DNA of 64,000 nucleotides from positions 141,836,747 through 141,900,746 of the forward strand of contig NC_081412.1 in assembly GCF_030272615.1 (NCBI RefSeq), in the 5' to 3' direction. Under the pieces are notes generated by a model. The model was not told where the DNA came from. It saw only the letters and a list, made by a program, of their open reading frames with translations, and made no database searches. This document shows, piece by piece, positions 38,048 through 50,089 of the stretch (positions are counted from its first letter, which is position 1; each line of letters opens with the position of its first letter). Source of the stretch: Cryptomeria japonica (taxonomy: Eukaryota > Streptophyta > Pinopsida > Cupressales > Cupressaceae). Both the position numbers and the translations under genes were made by a program.

Positions 38048-39433
38048 TATTGGAATTTGATTGAAGATTGCATTAATGAAGTTTAAGTATTGTCATTGAT
38101 GCCAATTGTAACCAGTAATGGAGTTGTTATGCAACCGGTAGTTGTGCTAGTGAAGGAAACCGATATTACTTTAGAAGCAGTGAGATCAACCGGTAACCCT
38201 ACCTGTTGATATGCCAAACCCTAACTAATGGAGCTTGGTGAATCAGTTGTGTTGATTTATGATCAAATGGTGATCGATGATGATTATGCCACATATGCAT
38301 AATGAATGTGATGAGTTTCAAGTGGTTTTTGGTGCGTAGAGATAACTATTTTATCTTGGGAATGAGCGAGTGCATAGCATGAAGAGGAAACCGTGTGATG
38401 AGTTACATGATTAGATGAAGTGGTGATCAAGGAGTGGTCAAGGTTGTCTTGTACAATGTGCAATAATTGTTATGTGATCTAACAATCATGTTTGAACCGA
38501 TTTGTTTGTAATCTCTATGAGATATTACATTTGTGATGTGTTACCGACCTATTTATTTTGCTTATAAAGTCGATGAGTTGTTTTGTTGTAGTGTTGGCAA
38601 TTTTGGTTAAGTGTTAGTGTGATTGATTGACGAACCAGAAGGAGTATCTACCAGATGTTTGAAGGCATATAAGAGCATGGAAAAGATCTGATCAATCAAA
38701 GTAGTGCTATTTACTAGATCAGCAAAAACCCTATTGTTCTCTAACAATTACAACAGTTAAATCCCTTAACCAGGTAAGCTTTAATAGGCTTACTGCTATT
38801 TAAATCCTCTAACCAGGTGATCCATTAGCTTGGATTTAAAATCCTCTATCAAGGTTACTCCTAACAGGGTATTGCTTCTAACAGGGCTTTATAGTCAATC
38901 CCTTAACCAGATGCTCCCTAACAGGATCTGTTCCTAATAGGACATTTTATAAAAAGATTTCACAGGCTTGGCTCGTAATAGGGAAAAATTCGGAAGAGTT
39001 TAGAATACCTGTGGGTATTCTTCCCCACTGTGGTTTTTCCCATTTGGGTTTCCATGTCAAAAATCATTGTGTCAAGTGGTGAATGGTTTTTGTGGTTATG
39101 TCTTTGATATGGTTATTTTTCTTAGCTGATAAATCCACTTAGTTATATTAAGATGACCAACAGTAATCTAAAATGTGTTTTTACTATTGTTAGTAAAGTA
39201 TTTTGATGTTTTGGTTAAATGGTTTGAGAGTTTCAGAGCTGTTATATTGTTATTTCGTTATGCTAGTGAACCAATTAACTTGGTAGTGCTATTGCAGTTT
39301 GTAGTTTAGTGTTTGAACCAGTTAGTTAATAGATTTTTTTGAGTTTGGTGAAAGTTTCGTTAGTTTTCTATCTACTGATTCACCCCCCCTTCTCAGTAGT
39401 TGTCCGGATCCTTATTGATTCATCATATCATCA
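38048..39433 (+). mobile_element. S3: solo LTR, copia-type, + strand
   Basis: A block of 1386 bp starts tattggaatttgattg and ends attcatcatatcatca, flanked by gacat (38043-38047) and gatat (39434-39438), a likely TSD with one transition. It contains TATAAAG at 38563-38569, the ctgtggtttttcccatttgg element near 39019, repeats of ctaacaggg-type words, and the C-run box ctgattcaccccccct near 39380. These are the same LTR landmarks as in N1. No second LTR or interior is present. Exact ends are less certain than for the other insertions. Confidence 0.65.
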
Positions 39434-39895
39434 GATATATTGTGATTTTTATGGTATATTTGTGGTTAGAGTTTGTTCCTAGCAAGATAAGCACCGGTCT
39501 TTCCTTTTTAAGAATTTCAGGGTCATCTACTATTAAGATAAAATTTATTTCCGGGTATAGGAGTTAATGTTAAGAGTAGTGTTAGTGTAGGAAATAGTCC
39601 CAATAGCTAGGTGAAAGTTGAGAAACCATGATTGTAACCAAATTTAGAGTTTATAATATTTCCTTGGTATGTTTTCATTGGTATATATACTATAGTTACA
39701 ATGTCCCTATATGTAATGAAGTATGTTGTTCAGATATTGTTAAGGTATACCTGCCTTGGTCTTGTAGAGTCAAAAGTGCAGGAGATTTCAGTCTTGAGAT
39801 CAAATCTCATTCATTGGCCAAACGCAACCTTGAACTTGAGAATAAAAAATAGCTATCCTTTAGGGCTTGGGGATTTGTTTATTTGGGAACCAACA
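39434..39895 (+). other. End of G1 5' LTR (U5)
   Basis: LTR sequence resumes after S3 and ends ggaaccaaca at 39895. The words aaggtatacctgcc (39742) and gcaggag resemble aaaggtatacccgcc (56423) near the end of G2, supporting a link between the two giant LTRs. No gene is seen. Confidence 0.6.
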
Positions 39896-39898
39896 AAT

Positions 39899-39915
39899 TG
39901 GAGACTCTACTGGGG
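39899..39915 (+). other. G1 primer-binding-site-like sequence
   Basis: TGGAGACTCTACTGGGG starts three bases after the LTR end. It resembles the TGGCGACTC...GGGG type site known from Tat-clade gypsy elements. I did not determine the tRNA. Confidence 0.6.
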
Positions 39916-42700
39916 AGTTGATTAGAATCATCATACATTGTGACCTAGTATATTGTCCAAAGTGTCTAGAGTCATGTAAAAAATTGATAGAAGACTTGAA
40001 AAAATCCCAGTACTAAAGTGAATATTTCACAGATGTGGGTGGTGAATATAAGAAGAATATATGTTTATTCATAATATAACAAAGTTCATGTGAGTGGAGA
40101 AAAGACTCAAAACACTGCCACATGAAGGAGTGAGCATGTTGCAAAACTAAAGTCTTCAAGGAATTTGCAGACCCAGATAAAGAAACAAATTAAACTTATC
40201 ATAGTTCCCATCAATCAAACCAAGTTGTTGTAAATAGAAGGTGGACCATAAAGCAAAAAGGTAACCCTGAAACTCTATCTGCTACCAATTCGGTGAACGA
40301 TAGTTTTGGAACTCCCTTGGATAGTTTAGAAGGAATCTTTCAATTGCATAATACTTAGAAGGGAAAGGGTATTTCAGAAAGTTATTTTAGTGATTCATAT
40401 AGGTTTGTACAAGGGGTAGAAAATACTAGTAGTGAAGACTCATTACCCAAGGAAAACCCTTGTTTTCATCAGATTTTCCCAATGACCGACATGGATGTCT
40501 CTAAGTCTTTTTATGAAGAATCCATCTGGGCATAAGAAACCCAAGACAAATTGTATGTAGGTATTGAAAATGTTAGGATTTAGAGAGAATATGAGGCTAT
40601 ATATGCTGATCAGGTAGCAAACGCCCAAAATAGGCCTAACCTTGAAATAATTGTCACTACCCCATTGTTAATGAGTCATCCTACTACCCAAGTGCCTTGT
40701 CAAGTCCAATTCACAGATGCAAATATATGTTATATATTTGGTAATGTGTCTAGAGTTTTTTTAGTACAAGAGTTACAATAGTAGTTAGAATAGATGAGAG
40801 CTCAAAAAGATAGGCTACAACTCATGAGGGAGAGGGAAATGATGGCACAAGACATATTGAACTTAGCCTCCCAGTCAACTATGTCCTTTCCTCCCCTATC
40901 TAGTGGATGCAATAGTAGTGGGATGAATTAGGCACCTATATTATCAAATTATATGAGTTGCAACCCTTAAGGATCATCTGTTCCACTACATTCTTCTCAA
41001 ATATTACCAATGTGCATGCTTCCACCAATACAAATGTTTATACATAAGCCCCTATAGTGAATATGGTTTCATTATAACCCACTAGTGGTATCCAAGGAAG
41101 TCCCCAAGTGATTATGTCATATGTTGCACCATGTAGTGTCCCTTTATCAATTCCTTAGACAATTGGAGCAATAAATGCATCCTATGTTTCTGCAAGTTTG
41201 AATCTACCTCCTTTGAGTGGTCAATATGTTTCTACTAGTTGTGTGGGAACTAGCCAACAACTAAATACCCAAAAGCAACATTATAATACACAAACCCAAT
41301 TTAATAGGCTATGATATGGACATATCCCTCCCCCATCACAATATCCTCCAAATAATCCTATGGGAGGGAATAATGCCTATCAACAATATGTACAATACCT
41401 ACAATATCAACAATAGGTAGAAAATTAGTACCAACAATACAATCAAGTGCCACAATATTAGTTTAATTAGGGAAATGTGCAGCAACAATATCAAATCCCT
41501 AACCCACCCCTGAATCCCTTTTCTAGAAGACCTATGCAACTGGATAGGTATAGGCAAATTGATTTCATAGGGATTCAAGGTTACCCTAATGCAATGTATA
41601 ATGAATTAAGGAATGCATTGCCCAAGTTTTTAGGAAATAATGCAGTCACTGGTGAGGATCATATCAAAGAATTTCAAAATGTTATGGATAGTTTTGAGGT
41701 AGAACATGAAGATGTGTTCATGAAGCTATTTATGTTGTCACACATTAATGATGCCCAGGAATGGTACAAAAGCTTCCCAAATATGTCAATAAGGTGTTTC
41801 AATAACTTCAAGAGAATGTTTTGAGATCAATATGGTGACCATTCAGATCCCAACTTTACCTTACATGAGCTAACTAACATAAGGAAATGGCATAATGAAT
41901 AAGTATCCAACTTCAACAATAGATTCATCAAGTTGTACAGTAAGATACCCCCTCTCTTGAAGCCAACAAACCCATGTGTTTGATTTTTTAACATGATGCA
42001 TTCAATCCTAAAATTGGTTATGAATTGAGGTCTAGGAGTCCCCCAACTTTGAGTGAGGCATTCAAAGTTGCTCTTACTATAGAAAATAATAGAAAGGATT
42101 CTGGTAAGATAGCAAGGAGGGATGATGTTAGAATTTTACAAAATCCTAAGGGGCATCATAGAAAACAACCTAAGGAAGAAGACAAGATGGACAAAGTCAT
42201 GAATGCCATAAAGAGCCTAAACTATTAGATTACAAGGAATGAAAAGGGGTTATCACATGACCGACCCAACTATCATAGAAATGATAGGCCAAGATTGCAT
42301 GGCATGCCATAGGCATGCCATATAACACAAATTGGAAGGATGGAAAACCCCTGAATATTAATAAGAAGTTTTCAAACAACAAGGAAACACCTAATCCTTC
42401 AAAGAAACCAGGGGCACATTTTGTAGAGGATAATCCATGGTGCATTGTATGTCATTTACCACATTCTTAGGCCCAGTGTGCCATTGCTAAGGCAATGAAA
42501 GAATCAAATGAGGTATATGCTAGTTATAAAGAAGATGATTTTGAGCAAGATCACATGGTCAATATTCTTTCTCTTGGGATGTGCAATGATGATGCAAGTT
42601 ATGTTTATTTCGAGGAGGATGGAGTAGAACTTGATGTTGATAGTTAGAGAAAATGGAGTAGGGGACAACACCAAGATATTTTTTTAGATGATGAAGATAT
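39916..42700 (+). pseudogene. G1 leader and gag (broken)
   Basis: The first 1.5 kb is a leader and an N-terminal region rich in Q, N, P and Y (long CAACAATAT-type stretches near 41280-41490). The Gag core near 41570-41830 shows YNELRNALPKFLGNNAVTGE, HINDAQEWYKSFPN and FNNFKRMF, the gypsy Gag capsid pattern. A KVALTIENNRK segment follows, and near 42440-42480 a knuckle-like CIVCHLPHS. Gag would coat the RNA. It carries many breaks, and I could not fix a start codon. Confidence 0.7.
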
Positions 42701-43847
42701 CGATGGTTGTAGGATAAATGCAACAAATGCCCAATTTGGGAAGGTGAATTTGATATGACCTGGTGAAGAAGAGATTAGAGAGTTAACTGTGGTAGCGATA
42801 TCTCCAGTTAAAAGTAATTATAACTTGAGAGCTAGAGCTACCTTGCCCAATCAAGGAATACCTGGAGGATTGTTAATGAAGGACAAGCAACCAGACCCTA
42901 AAATGCAACCTAATTCCTAAGTTAGTGAGGATAATAACAAGGCACTCAAGACTCATCAAACTCAACAATTTATCTCGAAATCCAACCAAAAGGGTAAACG
43001 ACCTAATAAGGAAATTTTTGCAGAAGCACCTCAAAAATCCTTGGTGGTAGCGAAGAAAGATAAGAAACCAAAGATGGTTGCACACAAGGATGCTAGTCTA
43101 GGTATTCCTACCACACCTTTATTTGATATGATTCAAACTTTATCACAAATAAAGATATATGTCCCCTTGCTAGAAATGATGAAAATAGAAGAACATAGAG
43201 ATAACGCTTTGTCTTTGATATCAAGTAATACAAATGCATCTCAAAAAATTAAAGGGGATGAGAAAACTTTAGGAAATAAGAATGGCCATTTACATGATGT
43301 TGAATTTTAAATTATGCAAATCCCTGAGGTATATTTAGGATTTGCCATAACTAAGAACTCTTCTTAGGTAGACCCATTCTACTTGACCTTGTTGATAGAT
43401 AACAAATCTATAAAAAAAGTCTTGATTAAATGTGGTAATACTATAAATATTATGCCTTTTGGTGTCATGAAAGAGTTAGGGTTGTGGGTTGATAGTAATT
43501 ATGAAAAATGTTATGCCATGGATAATAGATCAATACTAGTAATAGGGATCCTAAAGGACTTAGAGGTCAAGCTAGCTAATTTACCTAAAGCCACATATAA
43601 GGTGGATGTAATAGTGGTTGATGTTCCACCAAATTATGGTATGTTGTTGTCAAGATAGTGGACAAATATTGTGGGTGGAAATGTGCATTTAGACTTGTCT
43701 TATCCCACTATCTTGATGAATGAAAATGATGTCAATTTGGTGAGAGATAAAGGTTTGATAACATAGTTGAGCACATAGACCTCAACATCATAGTATTTTT
43801 TTGTGATATTAATATGGGTAACTTCAGGGTTGAACTAGCTCAGCCAC
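42701..43847 (+). pseudogene. G1 protease region (broken)
   Basis: After a basic linker (KPKMVAHKDAS near 43070), a retropepsin-like fold is suggested by FYLTLLIDNKSIKKVLIKCG, NTINIMPFGVMKELGL and KVDVIVVDVPPNYGMLLSR (43370-43660). This layout of hydrophobic strands with a GMLLSR-type end is common in Tat-like proteases. S4 interrupts the polyprotein just downstream at 43847. Fossil. Confidence 0.6.
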
Positions 43848-45031
43848 AGTTGGCAAAAATAATGAAGGAAGACTGAGATAGGGGGTAAATCGGTCTTCAC
43901 CAGATCAACAAACTTAATAAAAAATACATATCTAATAAACTGCAGCAATAAAAAAGATAAGCAAATCGAAAGCACAACACACAACACTAAGATTTTTGAC
44001 GTGGAGAAACTAGTTAAGGGAAAAACCATGGTGGGAACCTACCCAGGGTAAGATAATACTCTGCAGTAGTATGTATAAATATTACAATGGGGAATGCACA
44101 TGCATTCAGGCACACTGCCTAGAGATCACTGCTCAAAAGATAATGACTTGGAAGGATACAACCCTTAGGGATGTCTCACTGACTTACAAAAAGATTCAAA
44201 CTACAATCCGGAAGGAATGAACTAAAAGAATAGCATCCCAAATGCCTGATTACAGTTCCAGTTAAGCACAATTGTCTACTCTACCACACCGATCTCCACT
44301 CAATCACAATACCAAAGGATGAATCACTTGCTCACACATACACCACTCTCTGATAATTCATACACAACCTTAGTCACTCAAATTACATAACAATATCACC
44401 TATATATACAAATCATCAACTTTGACAACAAGGCTAGCTAAACCCTCAACTCACAATTACAAAATTACATCACATGATACAAAGATCAACCACCAGACCA
44501 ATATAATGATTTACATAACATAACATGGACCTAATTAAAATTTCCTAATTCTCAAATCCACTAGAAATTACACCAAGATCGACCACAACACGCTACACCA
44601 CCACAAAAACCACATAACACAAAAATCATCACTGGTTCATGAAAACCACAAATAGCTTACACAATGATCAATGTAGATCATAAAAAAAAGTAGGACATGA
44701 TTAGGAAACACCAGTAAGCATGTTAGAATCATCAACAATAGCTACACCAACACCACTTATCAAATCTTCATCTGTTAATGCCTGAAACTCAAGAATATAA
44801 CCAATCAATAATTGTCACGAAGAAAGATAGCTTGCAGAGTGCCAAAACATGATCGCACTAGAATATATTGGAGGACATACTGAAATTTCCAAAGCACCAA
44901 CACAACAAAACAAAACTGTAAAATAAGATCATAAGATCTTCCCAACCTGCAAGCACTGGAGGAAATCATATATGTTGAGATCAATGACAACAACATATCC
45001 TAGCAGAAACAATGTCTAACAAAATCCAACA
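43848..45031 (-). mobile_element. S4: solo LTR of the C1 copia family
   Basis: The block of about 1184 bp runs from agttggcaaaaataatg to aaaatccaaca and matches the C1 LTRs along its length, including the G-rich end box near 43875, gggaaaaaccatggtgggaa near 44018, tatatata near 44401 and the caacaacatatcctagcag end. Flanks gccac (43843-43847) and actac (45032-45036) fit one TSD with two transitions. It sits between the protease and second RNase H of G1. Minus orientation, as C1. Confidence 0.75.
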
Positions 45032-45059
45032 ACTACTTCTCCAAAATATAGACCCTATC

Positions 45060-45506
45060 AGAGAGGAAATATAGGGTGATCAAGAAGAATTGTATCATAT
45101 GTATTTTGATGGGGCATGTAGCAAAGAGGGTTCAAGAGCTAAGGTAATCCTTATTGTACCTAAAGAGAAAACATTCAAGTATTCCTTTTAGTTGTCATTT
45201 GAATGCACTAATAATGTGGCCGAGTATGAGGCTCTGCTCTTGGGGTTAAATTTGTCCATTAAGCATGGGATTAAAATGTTAACAATGTGGAGTGATTCAG
45301 AATTGGTTATATCTAAAATTAGATCAAAGTACTCCAAGAACAACAGGTTGAAACAATACAGGAGTTTTTTTGGGGATTCAGTCAAATTGTTCGATGCCTT
45401 CAATATTAGGTGGTTTGAAAGATCAAAAAACATTATCGAAGATTTCCTGGTGAATATTACCTTGAAAAGAAATGACATCACTCTTGTAGGCATATCAAAG
45501 GTCTAA
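45060..45506 (+). pseudogene. G1 archaeal-type RNase H, upstream of reverse transcriptase (broken)
   Basis: The sequence shows MYFDGACSKEGSRAKVIL (first D, 45101-45154), ECTNNVAEYEALLLGLNLSI (E, about 45200-45260) and MLTMWSDSELVISKI (D, about 45275-45320), then RWFERSKNIIEDFLVN. This is the aRNH pattern acquired by Tat-lineage elements, distinct from the gypsy RNase H that follows the reverse transcriptase near 46850. Here it precedes the reverse transcriptase, while the commonly described position is between the gypsy RNase H and integrase. Fossil. Confidence 0.8.
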
Positions 45507-46780
45507 GTGAAAACTAGGCTATCTATCCCAAACAACATTTGCAATTGGCAACTTATCAACGATATGATGATCTACTAAGGTTCCTCCATTGTATTTATGA
45601 ATATAAAATCCAATCAATATATTTCAATGTCTTTGTTGAAGTCATTGAAGTTGTTCAGCTGAAAACCAATAAAATCCCAAAAGGGTTGGTAGCACTAGAG
45701 AGAGTGTTTGATAGCACTGATAGCCAAGCCATGAAACCATCCCTAGTTAGCAAAGAAGATTTAGAAGAAGTAAACTTGGGGATTAAATAATCTCCTAAAA
45801 AATTTTGCATTAGCAAGAAGATCAACCCACATACAGGGACTATTTTGGTAGCCTTATTAAGAAAATACAAGCATGTTTTTGCCTAGTCATATGATGATCT
45901 AAAGGCCTATAGGGAAGATTTGTTCCAACATGAAATACCTTTAGATCCTAATGCAAAACCTTTTAGACAAAAGAAAAGACCAATAAATCTTGTGTTTAGA
46001 TCTAAAATGCAAAAAGAACTCATGAATCTCAAAGATGGTGGAATTATCAAGCCAATTAGACATTCTACTTGGGTATCTAACTTGGTGCCTGCCAAAAAGA
46101 AAAATGGAGATATAAGACTCTCTATGGATTTTAGGAACCTAAATATGTCTTCGCTCAAGGATAACTATCCACTTCCAAATATTGAGGCCATGTTACAAAA
46201 GGTGTCTGGTTGTGAGTTACTATCAATGATGGATGGGTTTTCAAGATATAACCAAGTTAAAGTGAAAGAATCAGAGCAATACAAAACTACCTTTACTACT
46301 CCTTTTGGAATATATGTATATGCTAGAAGGATGCTATTTAGATTGACTAATGCTTGAGAAAATTTTCAAAGTGATATGGATGTGGTTTTCTCAAATATGA
46401 TTCCTATCATCATGGTAGTTTATCAAGATGATTTAATTGCATTTTCAAAAAAGGCAAAAGAGCATTTCTTCCATCTTGATAAAGTATTCACTAGGGCCTT
46501 AGAGTATGGAATTTATTTAAACTTGAAGAGGTGTAATTTTTCTATAACTGAGGGTAATATATTGGACCATATAGTTTCAAAGGATGGGATTAGAATAGAT
46601 CCAGAGAGGGTAGAAGCAATAGACAAGATACCCATCCCAAAAATAGTGAAGTCAATACCGTCATTTTTTGGCTAGATAAACTTTGTTCGCAGATTTATCC
46701 CCAACTTTGGTAGGATTGTTAAGCCTATTTATAGGATGTTCAAGAAGGGGCCAAGATTGATTAGATTGTAGAATCTTTAG
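45507..46780 (+). pseudogene. G1 reverse transcriptase (broken)
   Basis: After a linker, LDPNAKPFRQKKRPINLVFR opens the domain near 45945. WVSNLVPAKKKNGDIRLSMD and FRNLNMSSLKDNYPLPNIE follow, then FSRYNQVKVKESEQYKTTF. The catalytic box VVYQDDLIAFS has its DD at 46427-46432. RRFIPNFGRIVKPIYRMFKK ends the domain. These are canonical gypsy motifs with Tat-like features. Several breaks. Confidence 0.85.
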
Positions 46781-47380
46781 ATGCCTTTGTGTCTATCAAA
46801 TGAGCAATCAAAGAGGCACCAGCACTAAAGTCTCTTGATTTTAGTAAGCATTTCCAAATGTTTTCATTTTCTTATTTTCACACAGTTGCAACTGTGATGC
46901 TTCAAAAGAATAGTGAGGGATATGAACAACCTATAGCCTTTTATAGTAAATCACTTCAATATGTTGATTTAAAATATGACTTGGTGGAAAAATAGGCCTA
47001 TGCACTGGTAAAAGTAGTCAAGAATTTTAGGCCTTACTTTGTAGGAGCTAAGGTTGTAGCCTATGCCTAATGCAGTAGTAAAATACATTTTTTTCTAGTT
47101 AGAAGTGATGGGGAGGAGGTGTAGATGGATTAAAAAAATCCATAAATTTAACATAGATATCTAGATTACCAAGTTGGTTAGAGGGAAAGGTTTAAAAAAA
47201 CTCATGGCAAAAGAGAATTTGGAACCTACATAAGTGAATGCTCTAACTACTTCAAAAGATAACATATGCAACCTTCAATACACCCCATGGTACACAAATA
47301 TTACATACTTTTTGAAACACATGAAATATGCAAATGATTTGATAGATAACTAGAAAAGAACTTTGAAGATTCAATTTTAA
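46781..47380 (+). pseudogene. G1 gypsy RNase H region (broken)
   Basis: The stretch ALKSLDFSKHFQMFSFSYF (about 46825-46880) corresponds to the start of RNase H, and GYEQPIAFYSKSLQYVDLKYD to its central part (46920-46985). ALVKVVKNFRPYFVG follows. It is weaker than the other domains, and broken. Confidence 0.7.
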
Positions 47381-48544
47381 AAATATGTCTTCATTAATGG
47401 GGATCTCTATTACAAAGAGAGATATGGCATCCTACTATTTTGTTTGGATAAACATGAAACACATGTAGTATTGAAGGACATAAATGATGGAGTATGTCGA
47501 GGCCATTTCACGACACACACTGCAACCCATAAGGTCTTGAGGGTACAATATTTTTGGCCCACTTTATTCATATATGCTCATTCTTATGTCAAGAAATGTG
47601 ATCCATGTCAGAAATTTTCAGGAAATTTGAAGTATTCAGGTGCATTACACCTCAAACCTATCCAGGTAGAGGCTCATTTTTACCAGTGGGGTATTAATTT
47701 TAGTGGTGAAATAACTAAGAGATCAAGTGGTGGGCATAAGTGGATACTTGTGGCTATAGACTATTTTACAAAATGGGTGGAAGCTATCCCAACTAGGCAA
47801 ACAGATAATAATGTTGTTATTGACTTCTTGATAAGTAATATTATTACCAAGCTTTGGGTACAAGTAAGGTTAATAATGGACAACACCATGTGTTTCATAT
47901 TTGAAGAGTTTACTAAATTTTGCAAATCATATGGTATAAGAATATCTTATGCATCCCCATATCACCCACAAGGCAATGGAGAAATTGAAGCTAATAAAAA
48001 GAGTATTATGAAAATCATTGAAAGAACTCTTCAGAAAAATAAGAGAGCATGGGACTCAAAGTTGAAAATGGTAGGTATGGGCTGACAAGGTAATTACCAA
48101 GAAGGCTATTTGTAAATTACCTTTTGAGTTGGTGTGTGGATTACAAGAGAGGTTGCCAATAAATAATCTATTGCATGTGTACAAGTTTATCCATGAAAAT
48201 GACTTGGATATGCCAAATCCAATGAGTGAAAGGATGACTCAGCTTGTTGAGCTAGATGAAGTTAGAAATGAAGTTCACTGGAAAAACATGAAGCTGCAAT
48301 AAAGAAGCAAGTATTTGTTTGATGAAAAGGTAGTAGATAGGAAGTTCAACATTGGCGATTTGGTTTCGATGTGGAATAAAAGAGGTTAGGACAAGGGAAA
48401 ACATGAAAATTTTGAGGCCTTAAAGTTGGGCCCATATTTAGTTGTAGACAAAAATGGTGAGGATTCATATCTCTTGAAGGATATGAATGGTGAAATGCTA
48501 GAACTACCAGTCCATGGGCAATTCTTGAAACATTTCTTTGCATA
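47381..48544 (+). pseudogene. G1 integrase (broken)
   Basis: The zinc-binding part shows HETHVVLKDINDGVCRGHF and CDPCQKFSG (47597 onward). The core has FYQWGINFSGEI (first D position region), WILVAIDYFTKWVEAIPTRQ, VRLIMDNTMCF (second D) and SPYHPQGNGEIEANKKSIMK (E). A C-terminal part with KLGPYLVVDKNGEDSYLLKD-type sequence ends near 48544. It inserts the cDNA in the host genome. Typical gypsy integrase with a few breaks. Confidence 0.85.
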
Positions 48545-48700
48545 ATTTCTCTTTCCATGCATAATAGGTTTATGTATATAAGTAAATATCCCTTGTGTTT
48601 TTTGTTGGTTGGTCTGTTCCCCCAAAGATTTTGGATTCTTGCTTTGATCTAGAAAATCAGGCATTCCCAACCATAGTCATTGTTAGGAGTATAAAAAAAT
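48545..48700 (+). other. G1 3' untranslated region
   Basis: About 155 bases between the integrase end and the 3' LTR. An A-rich tract, aggagtataaaaaaat, sits directly before the LTR, but it is a weak PPT candidate. Nothing else seen. Confidence 0.5.
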
Positions 48701-50089
48701 TGTGATGTTTCCTATGTTTGTGTCTCCTAAAGTTCCTCCTAGGGTTAGGGTTTTTTGAAATTTTGAGTAGGGTTTTACGTCTTAGCTTTTTGCAGAATGG
48801 GGTTGCCTAATGTTATAATTCATTTTTTATTGGCCTCTAGGGAAGGTTGCAATCTTTTAAGTTACATCTTGAGGGGTCTTAGTTTGTTGTTTGACCACTG
48901 TCATGTGTTAGGTGTCTTTAAAAACTTTGGTGAATTATTTTGTGGGGGTCATAAATTATTTTTCTCAAATGCCTAAGTCTTTGTTTTCCTAGCATTAATA
49001 TCTCCCACAACCCACTTACCCTCAAGTCATAAGTCACGTGCTAAAAAAATTCACTTAAGTAAAGGTTTCATGTTACGTCGCAAGGACATTTTTGTCAAAA
49101 GGGATGCCCTTCGGGATAGCGGAGAGCTAGTTTTAGGGAGAATTTTGTGTTACCCCCACGACCCCACAAGGTTTACTCTATTAAATAAATGACACTATGG
49201 GCTGGCAAGGAGGTTGCCAATGTTCTGTTTTTTATGTCATCTTTGTGCCCCATGTGGTTACTTAAGTAGAAGATTCATTCTATGAGGTAGCGGGATATAG
49301 CTATCTCAACAGGAAGATGGCTACCTTGCAACCTTGTGCTCCTCAATCAAGGGTAAAGATGTCAATGCGGGCTGGTGAGAAGGGTTAACATAGAAGAAGA
49401 AAATTTTCCCTATGACCCCACAAAGATAAAAAAATAAAGGGAAATCATCCCATGGGCTAGCGGGATGACTATAAAGAGTGAAGACAACTTCACCTTGTGT
49501 GGGTCTAAATGCCAAAATAGTGATGATGCAAGCTAGTGGGATAAAAGAAAATATCAAAGGAAAGAATTGTCCTCACTACCCCGCAAGCTAAAAACAAAGA
49601 AGTTGGTGATCTTGTGGGCTAGTGGGATAAGGAAGATGACAAAGGTAAAAATAGTCCCCACTACCCAAGAAGAAATAAAGAAGGAGAAAGATGATCTCGT
49701 AGGCTAGCGAGATGAACTATAGTGAAAAAAGAATTATCCCCGCTGTTATCACTGCTTAAAAAATGGGTTTTCTTTCCCCATAATCGGCTAAGTTTTTGAA
49801 ATTTTGAGTTAGACACACTATCAACTGCTTCAAGTTCTGTGTTAGGTCTAAAGGGTTTAGGGTTTCAATTTTAAATCATTCAATGTTTTATCAAAAAACC
49901 CTCTGGTTTCTATTCCTTTGTTACTTTATCCACTTAAGTAATGTGTCTTGGGGTTGTAAGAGGTGTCCCCCCATGTCTTTTGCCTAGGCGGTTATTTGAG
50001 TTAGTTGTAAAAAATCAAGCCTTATGTCTTTTCTTCCTAATGTTGTCAGACCCAATAAGTTGCATGCAGCTTTCAGATGGATCTATGGT

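Larger units (their letters stand above)
2195..39895 (+). repeat. G1 5' LTR (split by S1, C1 and S3)
   Basis: The LTR starts TGTGATGTT at 2195 and ends CCAACA at 39895, next to the PBS. Removing S1, C1 and S3 leaves about 6.4 kb. Order along the LTR is a short start segment (2195-2454), a repeat array (about 5000-5690), a coding region (6083-7455, then 34944-37209), a TATA box (37637) and an R/U5 part (about 37670-39895). The start is placed by similarity to 48701 and could be off by a few bases. A coding region inside an LTR is unusual in plants. Confidence 0.7.
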
